Source: Tessaracoccus antarcticus (GTDB taxonomy: Bacteria > Actinomycetota > Actinomycetes > Propionibacteriales > Propionibacteriaceae). From it: a DNA stretch of 64,000 nucleotides. The notes beneath the pieces are model-generated. The model ran no database searches, was not told the origin of the DNA, and saw only the letters and a program-made list of their open reading frames with translations. The translations under genes and the position numbers were made by a program. The stretch spans positions 434,001 to 498,000 of the forward strand of contig NZ_REFW01000002.1 in NCBI RefSeq assembly GCF_003688855.1, in the 5' to 3' direction. Shown here piece by piece: positions 1 to 8,970 of this stretch (positions within the stretch are counted from its first letter, which is position 1; each line of letters starts with the position of its first letter).

Positions 1-1577
1 TCGCGCACCATTTGCTGACGACGCGCACCATCAAGCGCATCGTGGTGGTGACACCCACCGAGCACCTGAAGGTGCAGTGGGCCGACGCCGCCGCACGGGT
101 GGGTATCCAGTTGGATCCCGGCCTCAACAGGTCCACGAAAAAGGGACGCGCCAAGGAGTACGACGGCTCCGTCGTCACGTATGCGGGCGTCTCCATGCGC
201 GCCTGGTCGTACGAGGCGTTGTGCCACAAGCTGGACACCCTCGTGATCTTCGACGAGATCCACCACGCGGGTGACGCGCTGAGCTGGGGCGAGGGGATCG
301 AGGAGGCGTTCGGGTACGCCACCCGCCGCCTGTCACTGACGGGTACGCCGTTTCGCTCCGACGAGAACCCCATCCCGTTCGTCAGCTACGAGGAGATCGG
401 CCCCGGAGTCAAGATCTCCCGGCCGGACTACACCTACGGCTACGCCGAGGCACTCGCCGACCACGTGGTGCGACCCGTGCTCTTCATGAATTACGGCGGC
501 CCCATGCGGTGGCGCACGAAGGCTGGCGACGAACTGGGCGTGGAACTGGGGACGGCCCTCACCAAGGACCTCACCGCCCAGGCCTGGCGGACCGCCCTGG
601 CGCCGACGGGCGAGTGGATCAACGCAGTCCTGCAGGCGGCCAACACGCGCCTCAGCGAGGTGCGCCGCCACCTCCCCGACGCGGGCGGACTGGTGATCGC
701 CTCCAACCAGAGCCAGGCCCGTGCCTACGCCAAGCTCCTGACCTCCATCAGCGGCGAGGAGCCGTGCGTCGTGCTCTCCGACAACACGCGCGCCAGCGCA
801 CGCATCGACGAGTTCTCCGGGTCCTCGTCGAGATGGATGGTGGCAGTGCGCATGGTGTCGGAGGGCGTCGACGTGCCACGCCTGGCCGTTGGCGTCTACG
901 CCACCGCCACCTCCACACCGCTCTTCTTCTCGCAGGCAGTCGGTCGCTTTGTGAGGTCGCGACGTCGAGGCGAGGTGGCCACCGTGTTCCTGCCCACCGT
1001 CCCCATCCTGCTGGCGCACGCAGGCACGCTGGAGAAGCAGCGGGACCACGTGCTGGGCAAGCCGAAGAACGACGACGACCTCTGGAGCGAGTCGGAGGCG
1101 CTCATGGAGGCGGCGAACGAGGGCGACGGCGCCGCCGACGACTTGTTCGGCAGCTTCGAGGCGCTGGAGTCGCAGGCCACCTTCGACCATGTGCTGTTCG
1201 ACTCGCAGGCGTTCGGGATGCACGCCGAGCCCATGTCCACCGACGAGGAGGACTACCTGGGTCTGCCGGGTCTGCTGGAACCCGATCAGGTGAGCTCCCT
1301 GCTGCGGGACAGGCAGGCCAAGCAGATGCGCCGTCGGGACCAGCAGGACCGCAAGGAGCGGGCCGAGCCGGAGGTAGCCCTGCACCGCGCCCTGGCGGGC
1401 AAGCGCAAGGAGCTGAACTCACTGGTGGCGCAATACGCCCGCACCGCGGGTGTGCCGCACAGCCATGTCCATGCCAACCTACGGCGTGAATGCGGGGGCC
1501 CGAGCCTGGCGGAGGCCTCCCAGGACCAGGTCGACCAGCGGGTGACGGCCGTCCGCCGCTGGATGCGCGCCGGCTGA
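1..1577 (+). CDS. DEAD/DEAH-box helicase, 5'-truncated by window edge
   Basis: Superfamily 2 ATP-dependent helicase, C-terminal ~520 residues. The frame is open to the left edge (position 3 onward), so the TTG at 12 is probably not the true start and the Walker A region lies outside the window. Visible motifs: a 'VVVTPTEHL' motif-Ia-like strand, motif II DEIH (about residue 80 from base 12), motif III-like 'LTGTPFRSD', and a helicase C domain with 'GGLVIASNQ' and a motif V/VI region ending 'SQAVGRFVRSRR'. The C-terminal ~150 residues are charged and family-specific. The substrate is unknown; similar stand-alone DEIH helicases occur in many actinobacteria, and no restriction or defence partner is visible downstream. 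Confidence 0.85.
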   Translation, partial: AHHLLTTRTIKRIVVVTPTEHLKVQWADAAARVGIQLDPGLNRSTKKGRAKEYDGSVVTYAGVSMRAWSYEALCHKLDTLVIFDEIHHAGDALSWGEGIEEAFGYATRRLSLTGTPFRSDENPIPFVSYEEIGPGVKISRPDYTYGYAEALADHVVRPVLFMNYGGPMRWRTKAGDELGVELGTALTKDLTAQAWRTALAPTGEWINAVLQAANTRLSEVRRHLPDAGGLVIASNQSQARAYAKLLTSISGEEPCVVLSDNTRASARIDEFSGSSSRWMVAVRMVSEGVDVPRLAVGVYATATSTPLFFSQAVGRFVRSRRRGEVATVFLPTVPILLAHAGTLEKQRDHVLGKPKNDDDLWSESEALMEAANEGDGAADDLFGSFEALESQATFDHVLFDSQAFGMHAEPMSTDEEDYLGLPGLLEPDQVSSLLRDRQAKQMRRRDQQDRKERAEPEVALHRALAGKRKELNSLVAQYARTAGVPHSHVHANLRRECGGPSLAEASQDQVDQRVTAVRRWMRAG

Positions 1578-1663
1578 CACCCACAGGTGATGGAACACTC
1601 CCTCCAGGAGCCACGTTGCCCCGATCGGGCCCACTGCGGGGCCGTGCGTGGTTAGGCTGGTAC

Positions 1664-2110
1664 ATGAAAATCTCCGAGGTCATCAAGAAGAAGGGCAACC
1701 GCGTCGTCACCATTGAATCGGGGACGACCGTCGCGGACATGCTGCGGATGCTGGACGAGAACCGGATCGGCGCGCTTGTGGTGAGCGACGACGGTGGTGA
1801 GACAGTCCAGGGCATCGCCAGCGAACGTGACATCGTCCGCGCGCTGCACCAGCGCGGGGTGGAGGTGCTCGGCAAGACGGTGCGCTCCATCATGACCAGC
1901 GAAGTGTGGACGTGCACGTCCGACGATGAACTCGAGGCGCTGGCCGTCTCGATGACGGAGCACCGCGTGCGCCACCTACCGGTCGTTGACAAGGGAAAAC
2001 TCGTGGCCATCGTGTCCATCGGCGACGTGGTGAAGCACCGCCTCGACGAACTCGAGGCCGAGCGCAACGAGTTGTTCCACTACGTCCAGGGCGACCGCTC
2101 CATGACCTGA
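1664..2110 (+). CDS. CBS-domain pair protein
   Basis: A 148-residue cytosolic protein made of two tandem CBS domains (about residues 8-65 and 75-135). Such Bateman modules bind adenine nucleotides and report energy or redox state; no catalytic domain is fused here, so the partner is unknown. Recognisable strings are 'NRIGALVVSDDG', 'GIASERDIVRAL' and 'HRVRHLPVVDKGKLVAIVSIGDVV'-type CBS endings, the last followed by a short acidic C-terminal helix. An upstream in-frame extension exists (from 1490), but I chose the ATG at 1664 because the CBS fold starts there and a TAGGCT box at 1653-1658 sits 5 nt upstream, as in a leaderless mRNA. Confidence 0.85.
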   Translation: MKISEVIKKKGNRVVTIESGTTVADMLRMLDENRIGALVVSDDGGETVQGIASERDIVRALHQRGVEVLGKTVRSIMTSEVWTCTSDDELEALAVSMTEHRVRHLPVVDKGKLVAIVSIGDVVKHRLDELEAERNELFHYVQGDRSMT

Positions 2111-2165
2111 GACCGGGCGCTGCTGTCGGCGCCTGACGTTGGCGTCGACCAGGTGTTAGCGTCGT

Positions 2166-2609
2166 GTGGTGAACCCGCAGGAACTGGAAATCCTGACCTG
2201 CCTCCGCCGCGCCAGGGACCTGATCGACCGCGACTATGCGGAACCGCTCGACGTCCCCACCATGGCGCAGCGTGCGCTGATGTCGCCGGCGCACTTCTCA
2301 CGTCGCTTCCGGGCCGTCTACGGGGAGACCCCGTACCGCTACCTCATGACCCGCCGGATTGAGCGGGCCATGGCGCTGCTTCGCTCCGGGACGAGTGTCA
2401 CCGACGCCTGTATGACCGTCGGCTGCTCCTCGTTGGGATCATTCAGTTCCAGTTTCACCGAGATCGTCGGCGAGAGCCCGTCCGCCTACCGCTCCCGCGA
2501 CCACAGCGCCGTTGACCAGATGGCACCGTGCATCGCGAAGTCGGTGACCCGTCCCTCGGCCCGGGAATCGAGCAGGATCGAAGAAGCCAGGCGGCTCGAG
2601 TCCCTCTAG
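2166..2609 (+). CDS. AraC-family DNA-binding regulator (HTH only)
   Basis: A 147-residue protein whose first ~105 residues form an AraC/XylS two-helix-turn-helix domain: 'LDVPTMAQRALMSPAHFSRR' type first HTH and 'TDACMTVGCSSLGSFSSSF' type second HTH, ending with the typical 'GESPSAYR'. There is no sensory domain; the tail is short and charged. It lies 10 nt upstream of a VOC-family gene, a common arrangement in which the regulator is co-transcribed with a glyoxalase-like protein. The start is GTG at 2166 or 2169; a TAGCGT box at 2157-2162 suggests a leaderless transcript and fits 2169 slightly better. Confidence 0.85.
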   Translation: MVNPQELEILTCLRRARDLIDRDYAEPLDVPTMAQRALMSPAHFSRRFRAVYGETPYRYLMTRRIERAMALLRSGTSVTDACMTVGCSSLGSFSSSFTEIVGESPSAYRSRDHSAVDQMAPCIAKSVTRPSARESSRIEEARRLESL

Positions 2610-2619
2610 GTTCTTGTCC

Positions 2620-3030
2620 ATGACCACTTCGCTCCAGTACTGCAACATCACCGTCAATGACGTCGACGAGGCGATCGCGTTCTACGGCGGCGCCCTCGGA
2701 CTCACTATCACCCAGGACGTGTCCTCCGGCGAGTACCGGTGGGTGACGTTCGGCAGCGAGGCCCAGCCCGGTCTCGGCATCGTCGTCTCAGTGCCGCACG
2801 CAGGCCGATCTCAGGCCGACGGCGACGCCCTGCAGGAACTCCTCACCAAGGGGGTTCTGCCCATGCTGGTGTTCAGCACCGCCGATGTCGACGCACTCTT
2901 CGACAAGGTGCGGGCCAGCGGCGCCGAGGTCCTCCAGGAACCGATGGACCAGGGATGGGGACCGCGGGACTGCGCGTTCCGGGACCCGTCGGGCAACACG
3001 GTGAGGATCGCCCGGGCGCAGGGTGTGTGA
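2620..3030 (+). CDS. VOC/glyoxalase-family protein
   Basis: A 136-residue vicinal-oxygen-chelate protein of two beta-alpha-beta-beta-beta units. It starts 'MTTSLQYCNITVNDVDEAIAFYGGALG' in character and ends 'GPRDCAFRDPSGNTVRIAR', the usual VOC signature around the last strand. The substrate cannot be told from sequence; relatives include fosfomycin or bleomycin resistance proteins, glyoxalase I and orphan lyases. It is the second gene after the AraC regulator and probably its target. The ATG at 2620 is preferred over the in-frame TTG at 2614 because it matches the family start. Confidence 0.85.
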   Translation: MTTSLQYCNITVNDVDEAIAFYGGALGLTITQDVSSGEYRWVTFGSEAQPGLGIVVSVPHAGRSQADGDALQELLTKGVLPMLVFSTADVDALFDKVRASGAEVLQEPMDQGWGPRDCAFRDPSGNTVRIARAQGV

Positions 3031-3114
3031 TTGCTCGTCAACATCATGCACGGAGGCATGAGGGCGAGGTTCGCAGTGGAGATGTCGTTGTCCCCACAGG
3101 CTTCTCGACGACGG

Positions 3115-3747
3115 CTACTCAGGACGCGGCGAGTCGGGGCCGGGCGACATCGTTGCGACGTAGGCGTCGGTGATGTGAAAACCTTCCCCTTCGACAGCCC
3201 GCTCGAAGTCGCGGCCAGTCTCCATGCCCAACACGATGACCAGGACCTTGGCGAGGGCGGAGAGCACGGGCGTCGACTGCTGGTTGAGGGCGTCGTAGCA
3301 CCACTGCTGAACAGCCGGAACCATGCGCTTGTGGAGTTGGTCGTGCTGCGCGAGACGCAGAGTCTTGGCGTGTTCATGGTCACCGCCGGACCAGGACCGC
3401 TTCTCCGCGGCCAACTGCACCAGCAGGTCGTCGATGACCCCGGCGAGGTGGGTGCGTTCACGGGAGGTGATGTCGTCGAATCCGGCAAGCAGGGACTCGA
3501 GCGTCACGGGTGCGGCGTCGGCTGCCTCGCCGAGCGCCACCAGGCCGGGACGAAAGCGCTCGGCTGCGTCCCCGAGCCACTGCACTGACCGCTGCATGTC
3601 CTCCACCCACGCGCCGGAGGTGAGTCGTTGCGCCACGGAGGTGTCGGGGCGGGACACCACCTCCGACACCAGCGCCCACATCCGGGCGCGGTCGTCGACG
3701 ATGCCCGCCATCAGCTGGGCCACCTGGGGGGAGGGGTGCTCGGTCAC
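3115..3747 (-). CDS. conserved hypothetical protein, mostly alpha-helical
   Basis: A 210-residue soluble protein I do not recognise. It has no signal peptide or membrane segment; predicted helices dominate, with a Trp-rich section ('VQQWCYDAL') and a charged centre ('AAEKRSWSGGDHEHAKTLRL'). It is read on the minus strand, divergent from the SDR gene at 3832. A longer in-frame extension exists, but GTG at 3747 is preferred: a CAGACT box lies 7 nt upstream (leaderless pattern seen all over this window) and the sequence upstream of it has poor coding character. Confidence 0.65.
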   Translation of the reverse strand: MTEHPSPQVAQLMAGIVDDRARMWALVSEVVSRPDTSVAQRLTSGAWVEDMQRSVQWLGDAAERFRPGLVALGEAADAAPVTLESLLAGFDDITSRERTHLAGVIDDLLVQLAAEKRSWSGGDHEHAKTLRLAQHDQLHKRMVPAVQQWCYDALNQQSTPVLSALAKVLVIVLGMETGRDFERAVEGEGFHITDAYVATMSPGPDSPRPE

Positions 3748-3831
3748 GCAGCAGAGTCTGCCACGGTGCACCCGCCCGCGCGTCATGGAGAGGACCGGCC
3801 GTGACCGGCGTCGCCATGGTGGAATGGGGGC

Positions 3832-4605
3832 ATGCATGGGCTGGAGGGGCGGCTGGTGGTCATCACCGGCGCATCGAGGGGCATCGGTGCCGCGACTGCC
3901 GTGGCTGTGGCCGCGCGCGGCGGCGACGTCGTCCTGCTGGCGCGTGGCCGTGAGTCCCTCGACGCGGTGGCCGCGCGGGTGAGGGAGCGGGGAGTGAGGG
4001 CCTGGGTGATCCCTGTCGACCTTCGAGTCGACGTGGACGCGAAGGCGGCTGCGGAGGCGGTGCTGCAGATCGGGGTCCCCGACGTGGTGGTGGCCAACGC
4101 TGGGCACTCCATCGCTCGCGGGGTCCTGGAATGCGTGGAGCGCCCCGACTCCTACACGCGGAGCATGGGGGTCAACTTCCTGGGAACAGTGGCGTTCTGC
4201 GGCCCGCTGCTGGCCGCCATGGTGCACCGCAACTCGGGGCACCTGATCGGCGTGACCACCGCCACCGCCCGCATCCCCCTCCCCGGCTGGGGCCCCTACG
4301 TGGCGTCCAAGGCTGCGTTCGACGCGTGGCTGCGTGCCGCGGGGCCCGAGTTGGCTGCCTCGGGCATCCACGTCACCATTTCCCGGCCGGCACTGGTGGA
4401 CACCGGGATGGTGGTGCGGAGGCGGGAACGATCTCGCAGGGGGGTGGCGCCGGAGCGGATCGCCGACCAACTCGTGGGGGCCATGCTCCGACCACGCCCC
4501 GAGATCTCGCCCTGGTGGGTGCGGCCGGCCGACGTGGCGTCAGCCGCCGCCCCCCACACCGTCGCCCGCCTGGTGTGGGCCGTGACCCGTCGGCGCGCCC
4601 CATGA
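3832..4605 (+). CDS. short-chain dehydrogenase/reductase
   Basis: A 257-residue classical SDR. The N terminus has the Rossmann motif 'TGASRGIGAA', a 'VVANAGHS' structural motif at about residue 85, and the catalytic 'YVASK' near residue 157. The residue 13 positions before the Tyr, normally Ser, is Thr ('VTTATARIP'), a conservative but uncommon change. The C-terminal third carries Arg-rich segments, as in 3-ketodihydrosphingosine or acyl-glycerone-phosphate reductase-like SDRs; the substrate is unproven. Its stop overlaps the next start (ATGA, 4602-4605), so it is translationally coupled to the AMP-ligase-like gene, suggesting a common lipid or acyl substrate. Confidence 0.85.
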   Translation: MHGLEGRLVVITGASRGIGAATAVAVAARGGDVVLLARGRESLDAVAARVRERGVRAWVIPVDLRVDVDAKAAAEAVLQIGVPDVVVANAGHSIARGVLECVERPDSYTRSMGVNFLGTVAFCGPLLAAMVHRNSGHLIGVTTATARIPLPGWGPYVASKAAFDAWLRAAGPELAASGIHVTISRPALVDTGMVVRRRERSRRGVAPERIADQLVGAMLRPRPEISPWWVRPADVASAAAPHTVARLVWAVTRRRAP

Positions 4606-5798
4606 CTCCCTCACGCGTCCGCGGGGGCCGGGGCCCGGCTGTGCGGGGGGCGTGGCGGGTGCTGCGGGAGTACCGGTCGGGGGCGCTCGTGTCCGCCGTG
4701 GTGCGGCACGGTGCCTCCCCTCTGGCACTGCTGGAGGCGACGGCGCGCAGCCACGGTGACCGGCTGGCCTGGATGCAGGATGGGGCGAACGTCACCTACG
4801 CGGACCTCCTGGACCGGGTGCGCGCTGCGACGCGTCGACCGGCGGAGGACCGTGAGCTGACGGGGCATCCGCTGGAAGCCGTGGTGCACGTCCTGGCTAA
4901 TGCCGCAGCCGGGCGTCGGGTGGAACTCCTCTCCTCCGGTTCCACGGGCCCACCGAAGAGGGTCACGCAGTCGTCAGGTTGGGCCGCCACCGCCCAACGG
5001 CTGTCGCTGCTGGGCCGCCTGCCATCGGTCCAGCACCCGTTGGTGGCGGGCCTGTCCCCGACGTGGCGAGGGCACGGATTGGCGTTGGTGCTGTCCACGT
5101 GGGCTCTCGCCGGCACGTACCTGTGGCTCGATGGTCCCGCGCCCACGCACTCGCTTGATGTCCTGTCCGGCACTCCACTGCAGTTGCGCGAGGCGCTCGC
5201 CGCCGGATGGCTTGACGGGGTGCGCATCGGACTGGTGCTGTCAGGAAGCGACGTGTTGTCCACCGACCTCGTGGATGCCGTCGCAGCCCGGACGGGAGCG
5301 CAGGTGTGGGACTCCTACGGTGCCACCGAGGTGGGGTCGGTGACTCTGGCGGGCCCCGATGACGTCGCGGAGGCGTCGCAGGGCAGGGCGTTGGCAGGCG
5401 TCAGGGTGGAGGTGCGGGACAACAGCGGTCGCGTGGTTCGACGCGGCGTGTCCGGCGACCTGTGGATCACCACCGGCTGGTCCGGGCAGCCGTTTTGCGC
5501 GGACCGGGGCCTCATTGACCGACGTGGCCGCGTCGTGGTGCTCGGACGAGGCGATGGACAGTTCAACAGCGGTGGGGAACTGGTCAGTCCGGCCAGACTG
5601 CAGGAGTGGCTCGAAGCGCAGCCCGGTGTTGACTCCGTGCGCGTGGACACCACCCCCGATCCGCGGTTCGGCGTCAGGCTGCTGGCCATCATCAACGGGT
5701 CAGCGGACACCGACGACCTTCGCGTGCGGTGCAGGGAAGCGCTGGGGCCGGCGCACACGCCGGTGATGATCGAACTCAGCCCCGAGGATCCCGGCTGA
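4602..5798 (+). CDS. short AMP-binding (ANL-superfamily) ligase-like protein
   Basis: A 398-residue member of the acyl-CoA synthetase / adenylation-domain superfamily. It has an A3-like P-loop ('LLSSGSTGPPKRVTQS', about residue 107), the A5 motif 'SYGATEVG' (about 239), an A7-like 'RGLIDRRGRVVVLGR' and an A8-like 'GQFNSGGELVSPARL'. It is about 100-150 residues shorter than most acyl-CoA ligases, similar in size to actinobacterial MenE. The C terminus stops at 'IELSPEDPG' with no recognisable A10 'GK' lysine, which normally supports adenylation. The start codon overlaps the SDR stop, so the two are one unit. The menE assignment is not supported because no men genes are nearby. Confidence 0.75.
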   Translation: MTPSRVRGGRGPAVRGAWRVLREYRSGALVSAVVRHGASPLALLEATARSHGDRLAWMQDGANVTYADLLDRVRAATRRPAEDRELTGHPLEAVVHVLANAAAGRRVELLSSGSTGPPKRVTQSSGWAATAQRLSLLGRLPSVQHPLVAGLSPTWRGHGLALVLSTWALAGTYLWLDGPAPTHSLDVLSGTPLQLREALAAGWLDGVRIGLVLSGSDVLSTDLVDAVAARTGAQVWDSYGATEVGSVTLAGPDDVAEASQGRALAGVRVEVRDNSGRVVRRGVSGDLWITTGWSGQPFCADRGLIDRRGRVVVLGRGDGQFNSGGELVSPARLQEWLEAQPGVDSVRVDTTPDPRFGVRLLAIINGSADTDDLRVRCREALGPAHTPVMIELSPEDPG

Positions 5799-5813
5799 GG
5801 GAGCGCCCCGCCG

Positions 5814-6638
5814 TCAGCGCAGTCCGGAGGTGGTCAGGCCCTGCACCAGGTACCTCTGCAGGAACAGGAACACCACGAGCATGGGCGCCACCACGATGAG
5901 AGACCCCATGAACAGCTCGGGGTAGCGGACGCCCTGGCTCGTCATGAACTGGCTGAGAGCCACCTGGACGGTGCGGGTGGCGTCGCGGCCGATGAGGCTG
6001 GGCCACAGGAACGCGTTCCACGAGCCGATCAGGATGATCGTTCCGACGGCCGCGACGATGCCCTTGGAATTGGGGAACACCACGCGCCAGAATGCGGACC
6101 ACGGATTGCACCCATCCACCAGCGATGCGTCCTCAAGTTCGACGGGGAAGTCGAGGAAGTACTGGCGGAACAGGTAGGTGGCGAAGGCGGAGAACAGCCC
6201 GGGGATCACCAGACCGCGGAACGTGTCCACCCACCCCAGCTGGGCCGTGATGATGAACATCGGGACGAAGATGGTGGCCACCGGCACCATGAGGGTGAAG
6301 AGGGTAACACCCAGCATGAACCGGGACGCACGGTGGGTGAAGCGGGCGAGCGCATACCCGGCCAACAGGCTGACGAAGACCGTCCCGCCGGTCTGCAGGA
6401 CCGCCATGATGGCCGAGTTCAGCAGGGCACGCAGGATGCCGATGGAGTCGTTGGCCAAGAGGGTGGTCAGGTTGGTCAGGTTGAGCTGGTCGGGGAGCCA
6501 GTTCCAGGTCGCGGACGTGATGTTCTTGTTGGTGGAGAACGCGTTGCGCACGATCACCCAGAACGGCAGCATGAAGAGCAGCGCCAGAATCACCAGCACC
6601 ACGTAGCGCACACCCAGCCAGAACCTCTGCCGCGTCAT
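5814..6638 (-). CDS. sugar ABC transporter permease (MalG type)
   Basis: A 274-residue inner-membrane permease of the carbohydrate uptake (CUT1) family with about six transmembrane helices. The cytoplasmic EAA-loop is clear ('VELEDASLVDGCNPWSAFWRVVFP'-like region, about residues 180-205), which docks the ATPase. It is the last gene of a minus-strand set (binding protein, MalF type, MalG type); its ATG overlaps the stop of the preceding permease (ATGA at 6635-6638). No ATP-binding subunit is encoded in the cluster, so it probably uses a shared MsiK-like ATPase encoded elsewhere, as is common in actinobacteria. Confidence 0.9.
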   Translation of the reverse strand: MTRQRFWLGVRYVVLVILALLFMLPFWVIVRNAFSTNKNITSATWNWLPDQLNLTNLTTLLANDSIGILRALLNSAIMAVLQTGGTVFVSLLAGYALARFTHRASRFMLGVTLFTLMVPVATIFVPMFIITAQLGWVDTFRGLVIPGLFSAFATYLFRQYFLDFPVELEDASLVDGCNPWSAFWRVVFPNSKGIVAAVGTIILIGSWNAFLWPSLIGRDATRTVQVALSQFMTSQGVRYPELFMGSLIVVAPMLVVFLFLQRYLVQGLTTSGLR

Positions 6639-7594
6639 TTTCCGCTCCGGTTCAGGATGAAGTTCTGTCCCACACCGAAGAGCACGATGATCGCCGTCAG
6701 GATCATGGTTCCTGCACCACCGACGCCGAGGTCCTGCTGGCCACCGCCCACGGCGATGAGGTACAGGTGGACCAGGGGCGGGCGGGCATACGGCGGGTAG
6801 GAGCCGATGGATCCCAGCATGTTGTAGAACTCGTCGAACGCCTGGAACGCGTTGATGAGAAGCAGGAGGATCACCGCCACGCTGGTGGCCTTCAGCTGCG
6901 GCAGGGTGATGTAGCGCAACAGCCGCCACCCGGCGGCGCCGTCGAGCGCGGCGGCCTCGTAGGTCTCGAGTGGGATCCGTTGCAGGCCGGCGATGAGCAG
7001 GATCATGTAGAAGCCGGTCTGGAGCCAGAGCCGGACGCTGATGAGCGCCACCCAGTAGAGGCTGTTGGTGCCTCCCAGCCAGTTGACCTGCTCCCCGCCC
7101 GCGGCGGTGATGAACTGGTTCAGGAGTCCGAACCGTGCCCCGGAGAAGAAGGCGAAGCGCCAGATGATGGCGGCGATGACGTAGGACACGGCCGTCGGGA
7201 TGAAGAACACCGATCGGAAGAACGCCTGGCCCCACTTCAGGTTGTTCAGCAGCAACGCCAACCCCAGCGACGCCACGTACGTGGTCGGCACGATGAACAC
7301 GGCGAACGCCACGAACGTCAGCAACGAGTTGATGAACAGTTTGTCGGTGAGCAGGTAGGTGTAGTTGGCGAACCCGACGAATCGGGTGGGTGTGACGGTG
7401 TTGCGCGCCTCGAAGAACGACAGGTAGGCGCTCCACACGATGGGCAGGTACACAAAAGCCATCAACCCCAGCAGGAACGGCGCGATGAAGGCGACGAACC
7501 ACAGGTTGCGCCCCTGGTGCCCCCGAAGCCGACGCCAGAGCCCCGGCCCGTCCTGTGCAGGGCGGGCCGGGGCGGTGGCTTCGAGTGTTGGCAT
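6635..7594 (-). CDS. sugar ABC transporter permease (MalF type)
   Basis: A 319-residue CUT1 permease with about six transmembrane helices and an EAA loop ('PLETYEAAALDGAAGWRLLRYITLPQL' in character, about residues 205-230). The N terminus is cytoplasmic and proline/alanine rich. The ATG at 7594 overlaps the stop of the solute-binding protein by one base, so translation is coupled along the operon. It pairs with the MalG-type permease downstream. The sugar specificity is unknown. Confidence 0.9.
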   Translation of the reverse strand: MPTLEATAPARPAQDGPGLWRRLRGHQGRNLWFVAFIAPFLLGLMAFVYLPIVWSAYLSFFEARNTVTPTRFVGFANYTYLLTDKLFINSLLTFVAFAVFIVPTTYVASLGLALLLNNLKWGQAFFRSVFFIPTAVSYVIAAIIWRFAFFSGARFGLLNQFITAAGGEQVNWLGGTNSLYWVALISVRLWLQTGFYMILLIAGLQRIPLETYEAAALDGAAGWRLLRYITLPQLKATSVAVILLLLINAFQAFDEFYNMLGSIGSYPPYARPPLVHLYLIAVGGGQQDLGVGGAGTMILTAIIVLFGVGQNFILNRSGK

Positions 7595-8895
7595 CAGCCC
7601 TTGAGCTTCTCGAGTTCGCTCTTGATCAGGTCCTTGAGGGGCTCGAACTCCGCTGCCGGGTCGGCGCCGTTCTTGATGACGTTGCTGACCGCTGCGTTGA
7701 ACTTGTCGCCGATGGCACCCGACCACATGATGTCGTTGGCGAAACCGCTGTCGGCAACGAACTTCGCTGCCTCCGAGCCCGGGCCGGACGACAGCTTGGT
7801 GGCCTTGGAGACCAGCGCGTCCTTGGCTGGGATGTGTGTGCCGTAGGCATCGGAGAACTCCACCTGCTTGTCCTCCTGGTCGATCCACAGCCACTTCACG
7901 AAGTCCTTGGCCGCTTCCACATTCTTGCCCTTGGCTGCGACGCAGGCACCGAACGCACCGAACGGCACAGCTGGGCGACCCTTGGCACCCATGGCGGGGA
8001 ACGCCATGACGCCGACGTCGTCACCGAACGCCTTGGTGATGTCGGGCAGGGACCACAGACCGCCCCACTGGAACGCGGCCTCCTCGTTGACGAAGGCATC
8101 CGGGGAATACCACTCGGCGGAGGCGGACTGCACGACGCCACCGGACTTGGAGAAGTCGCGGTAGGCCACCAGCGCCTTGTAGAAGTCGTCGTTGAGGAAT
8201 GCGGCTTCAGTGCGGTCGTCGTTGAGCTGCTCGTATCCGGACGCCCAGATGAAGAGTGTTCCGAGCACACCGATGCCGCCGTCGTTGCCGGCGAAGAAGC
8301 CGCCGGTGGAGCTGGTCTTGACAGCGTTGGCAGCGGCGACCAGTTCCTCGAACGTGGTGGGTACCTCGACGCCGGCCGCCTTCAGCAGTGAGGGGCGGTA
8401 GTACAGCAGCTGCATGTCGATGGTCTGGGGGATGCCGTGGATCTTGTCCTCGAACGTGAACCGCTTCATCACGGACTTGTTGAACTGATCCTTGGCGTCA
8501 CCGATGAGCTCGGTGAGGTCCTCGAGCTGACCGCTGCGGATCTGGTCGAGGGAGCCGCCCTGCTCAGCCTCGAAGACGTCGGGGACTTCGGCGGTGAGCA
8601 GTTGGGCGGCGAGGATGCTGTTGTAGTCGCCGGGGGTCCACTTCACCGTGACGTTGGCAGCCTCGTATTCTGCCGCGAATCGCTCGACGGCTTCCTTGAC
8701 TCCTGCCTCGCCATACTCGTGGTACCACTGCGTGAGGTCGACCTTCTCGCCGGTCGCCATTCCTGTTTCGCTGGTGGCCGGGCTTGCTGCTCCGGTGGGT
8801 GAGGCCATGGGGTTGTTCTGGCCGCATGCGACCAGCGTGGCGGCGGCGGCAAGTCCGCCTCCCATGCCGAGGATGCTTCGTCGTGAGATGTTCAT
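7594..8895 (-). CDS. sugar ABC transporter substrate-binding lipoprotein
   Basis: A 433-residue extracellular solute-binding protein (family 1). The N terminus combines a twin-arginine motif ('SRRSILG') with a lipobox ('TLVAC', Cys about residue 26), so export by Tat followed by lipidation is likely. The rest has the family-1 fold ('LTQWYHEYGEAG', 'YNSILAAQLLTAEVPDVFEAEQ', 'AFQWGGLWSLPDI'). It is the first gene of the importer operon. The ATG at 8895 is preceded 6 nt upstream by an AAGATT/CAAGAT box, compatible with a leaderless transcript from the 87-bp divergent region shared with hemW. Confidence 0.9.
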   Translation of the reverse strand: MNISRRSILGMGGGLAAAATLVACGQNNPMASPTGAASPATSETGMATGEKVDLTQWYHEYGEAGVKEAVERFAAEYEAANVTVKWTPGDYNSILAAQLLTAEVPDVFEAEQGGSLDQIRSGQLEDLTELIGDAKDQFNKSVMKRFTFEDKIHGIPQTIDMQLLYYRPSLLKAAGVEVPTTFEELVAAANAVKTSSTGGFFAGNDGGIGVLGTLFIWASGYEQLNDDRTEAAFLNDDFYKALVAYRDFSKSGGVVQSASAEWYSPDAFVNEEAAFQWGGLWSLPDITKAFGDDVGVMAFPAMGAKGRPAVPFGAFGACVAAKGKNVEAAKDFVKWLWIDQEDKQVEFSDAYGTHIPAKDALVSKATKLSSGPGSEAAKFVADSGFANDIMWSGAIGDKFNAAVSNVIKNGADPAAEFEPLKDLIKSELEKLKG

Positions 8896-8970
8896 GCGCC
8901 CAATCTTGGCATCACGGCAGGATCCACTTGGCCGAAACACGTGCGCTGACAGCGGAATCGTTACCTCGCG

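Noticed and set aside
333-1385. 350-codon minus-strand frame opposite the helicase
   Set aside because: Low-complexity His/Gly/Leu/Val composition with no motif; a shadow of the DEIH helicase.
5814-7594. 562-codon minus frame joining the two permeases of the first importer
   Set aside because: Only its last 274 codons are the MalG-type permease; the rest is the wrong frame through the MalF-type gene.
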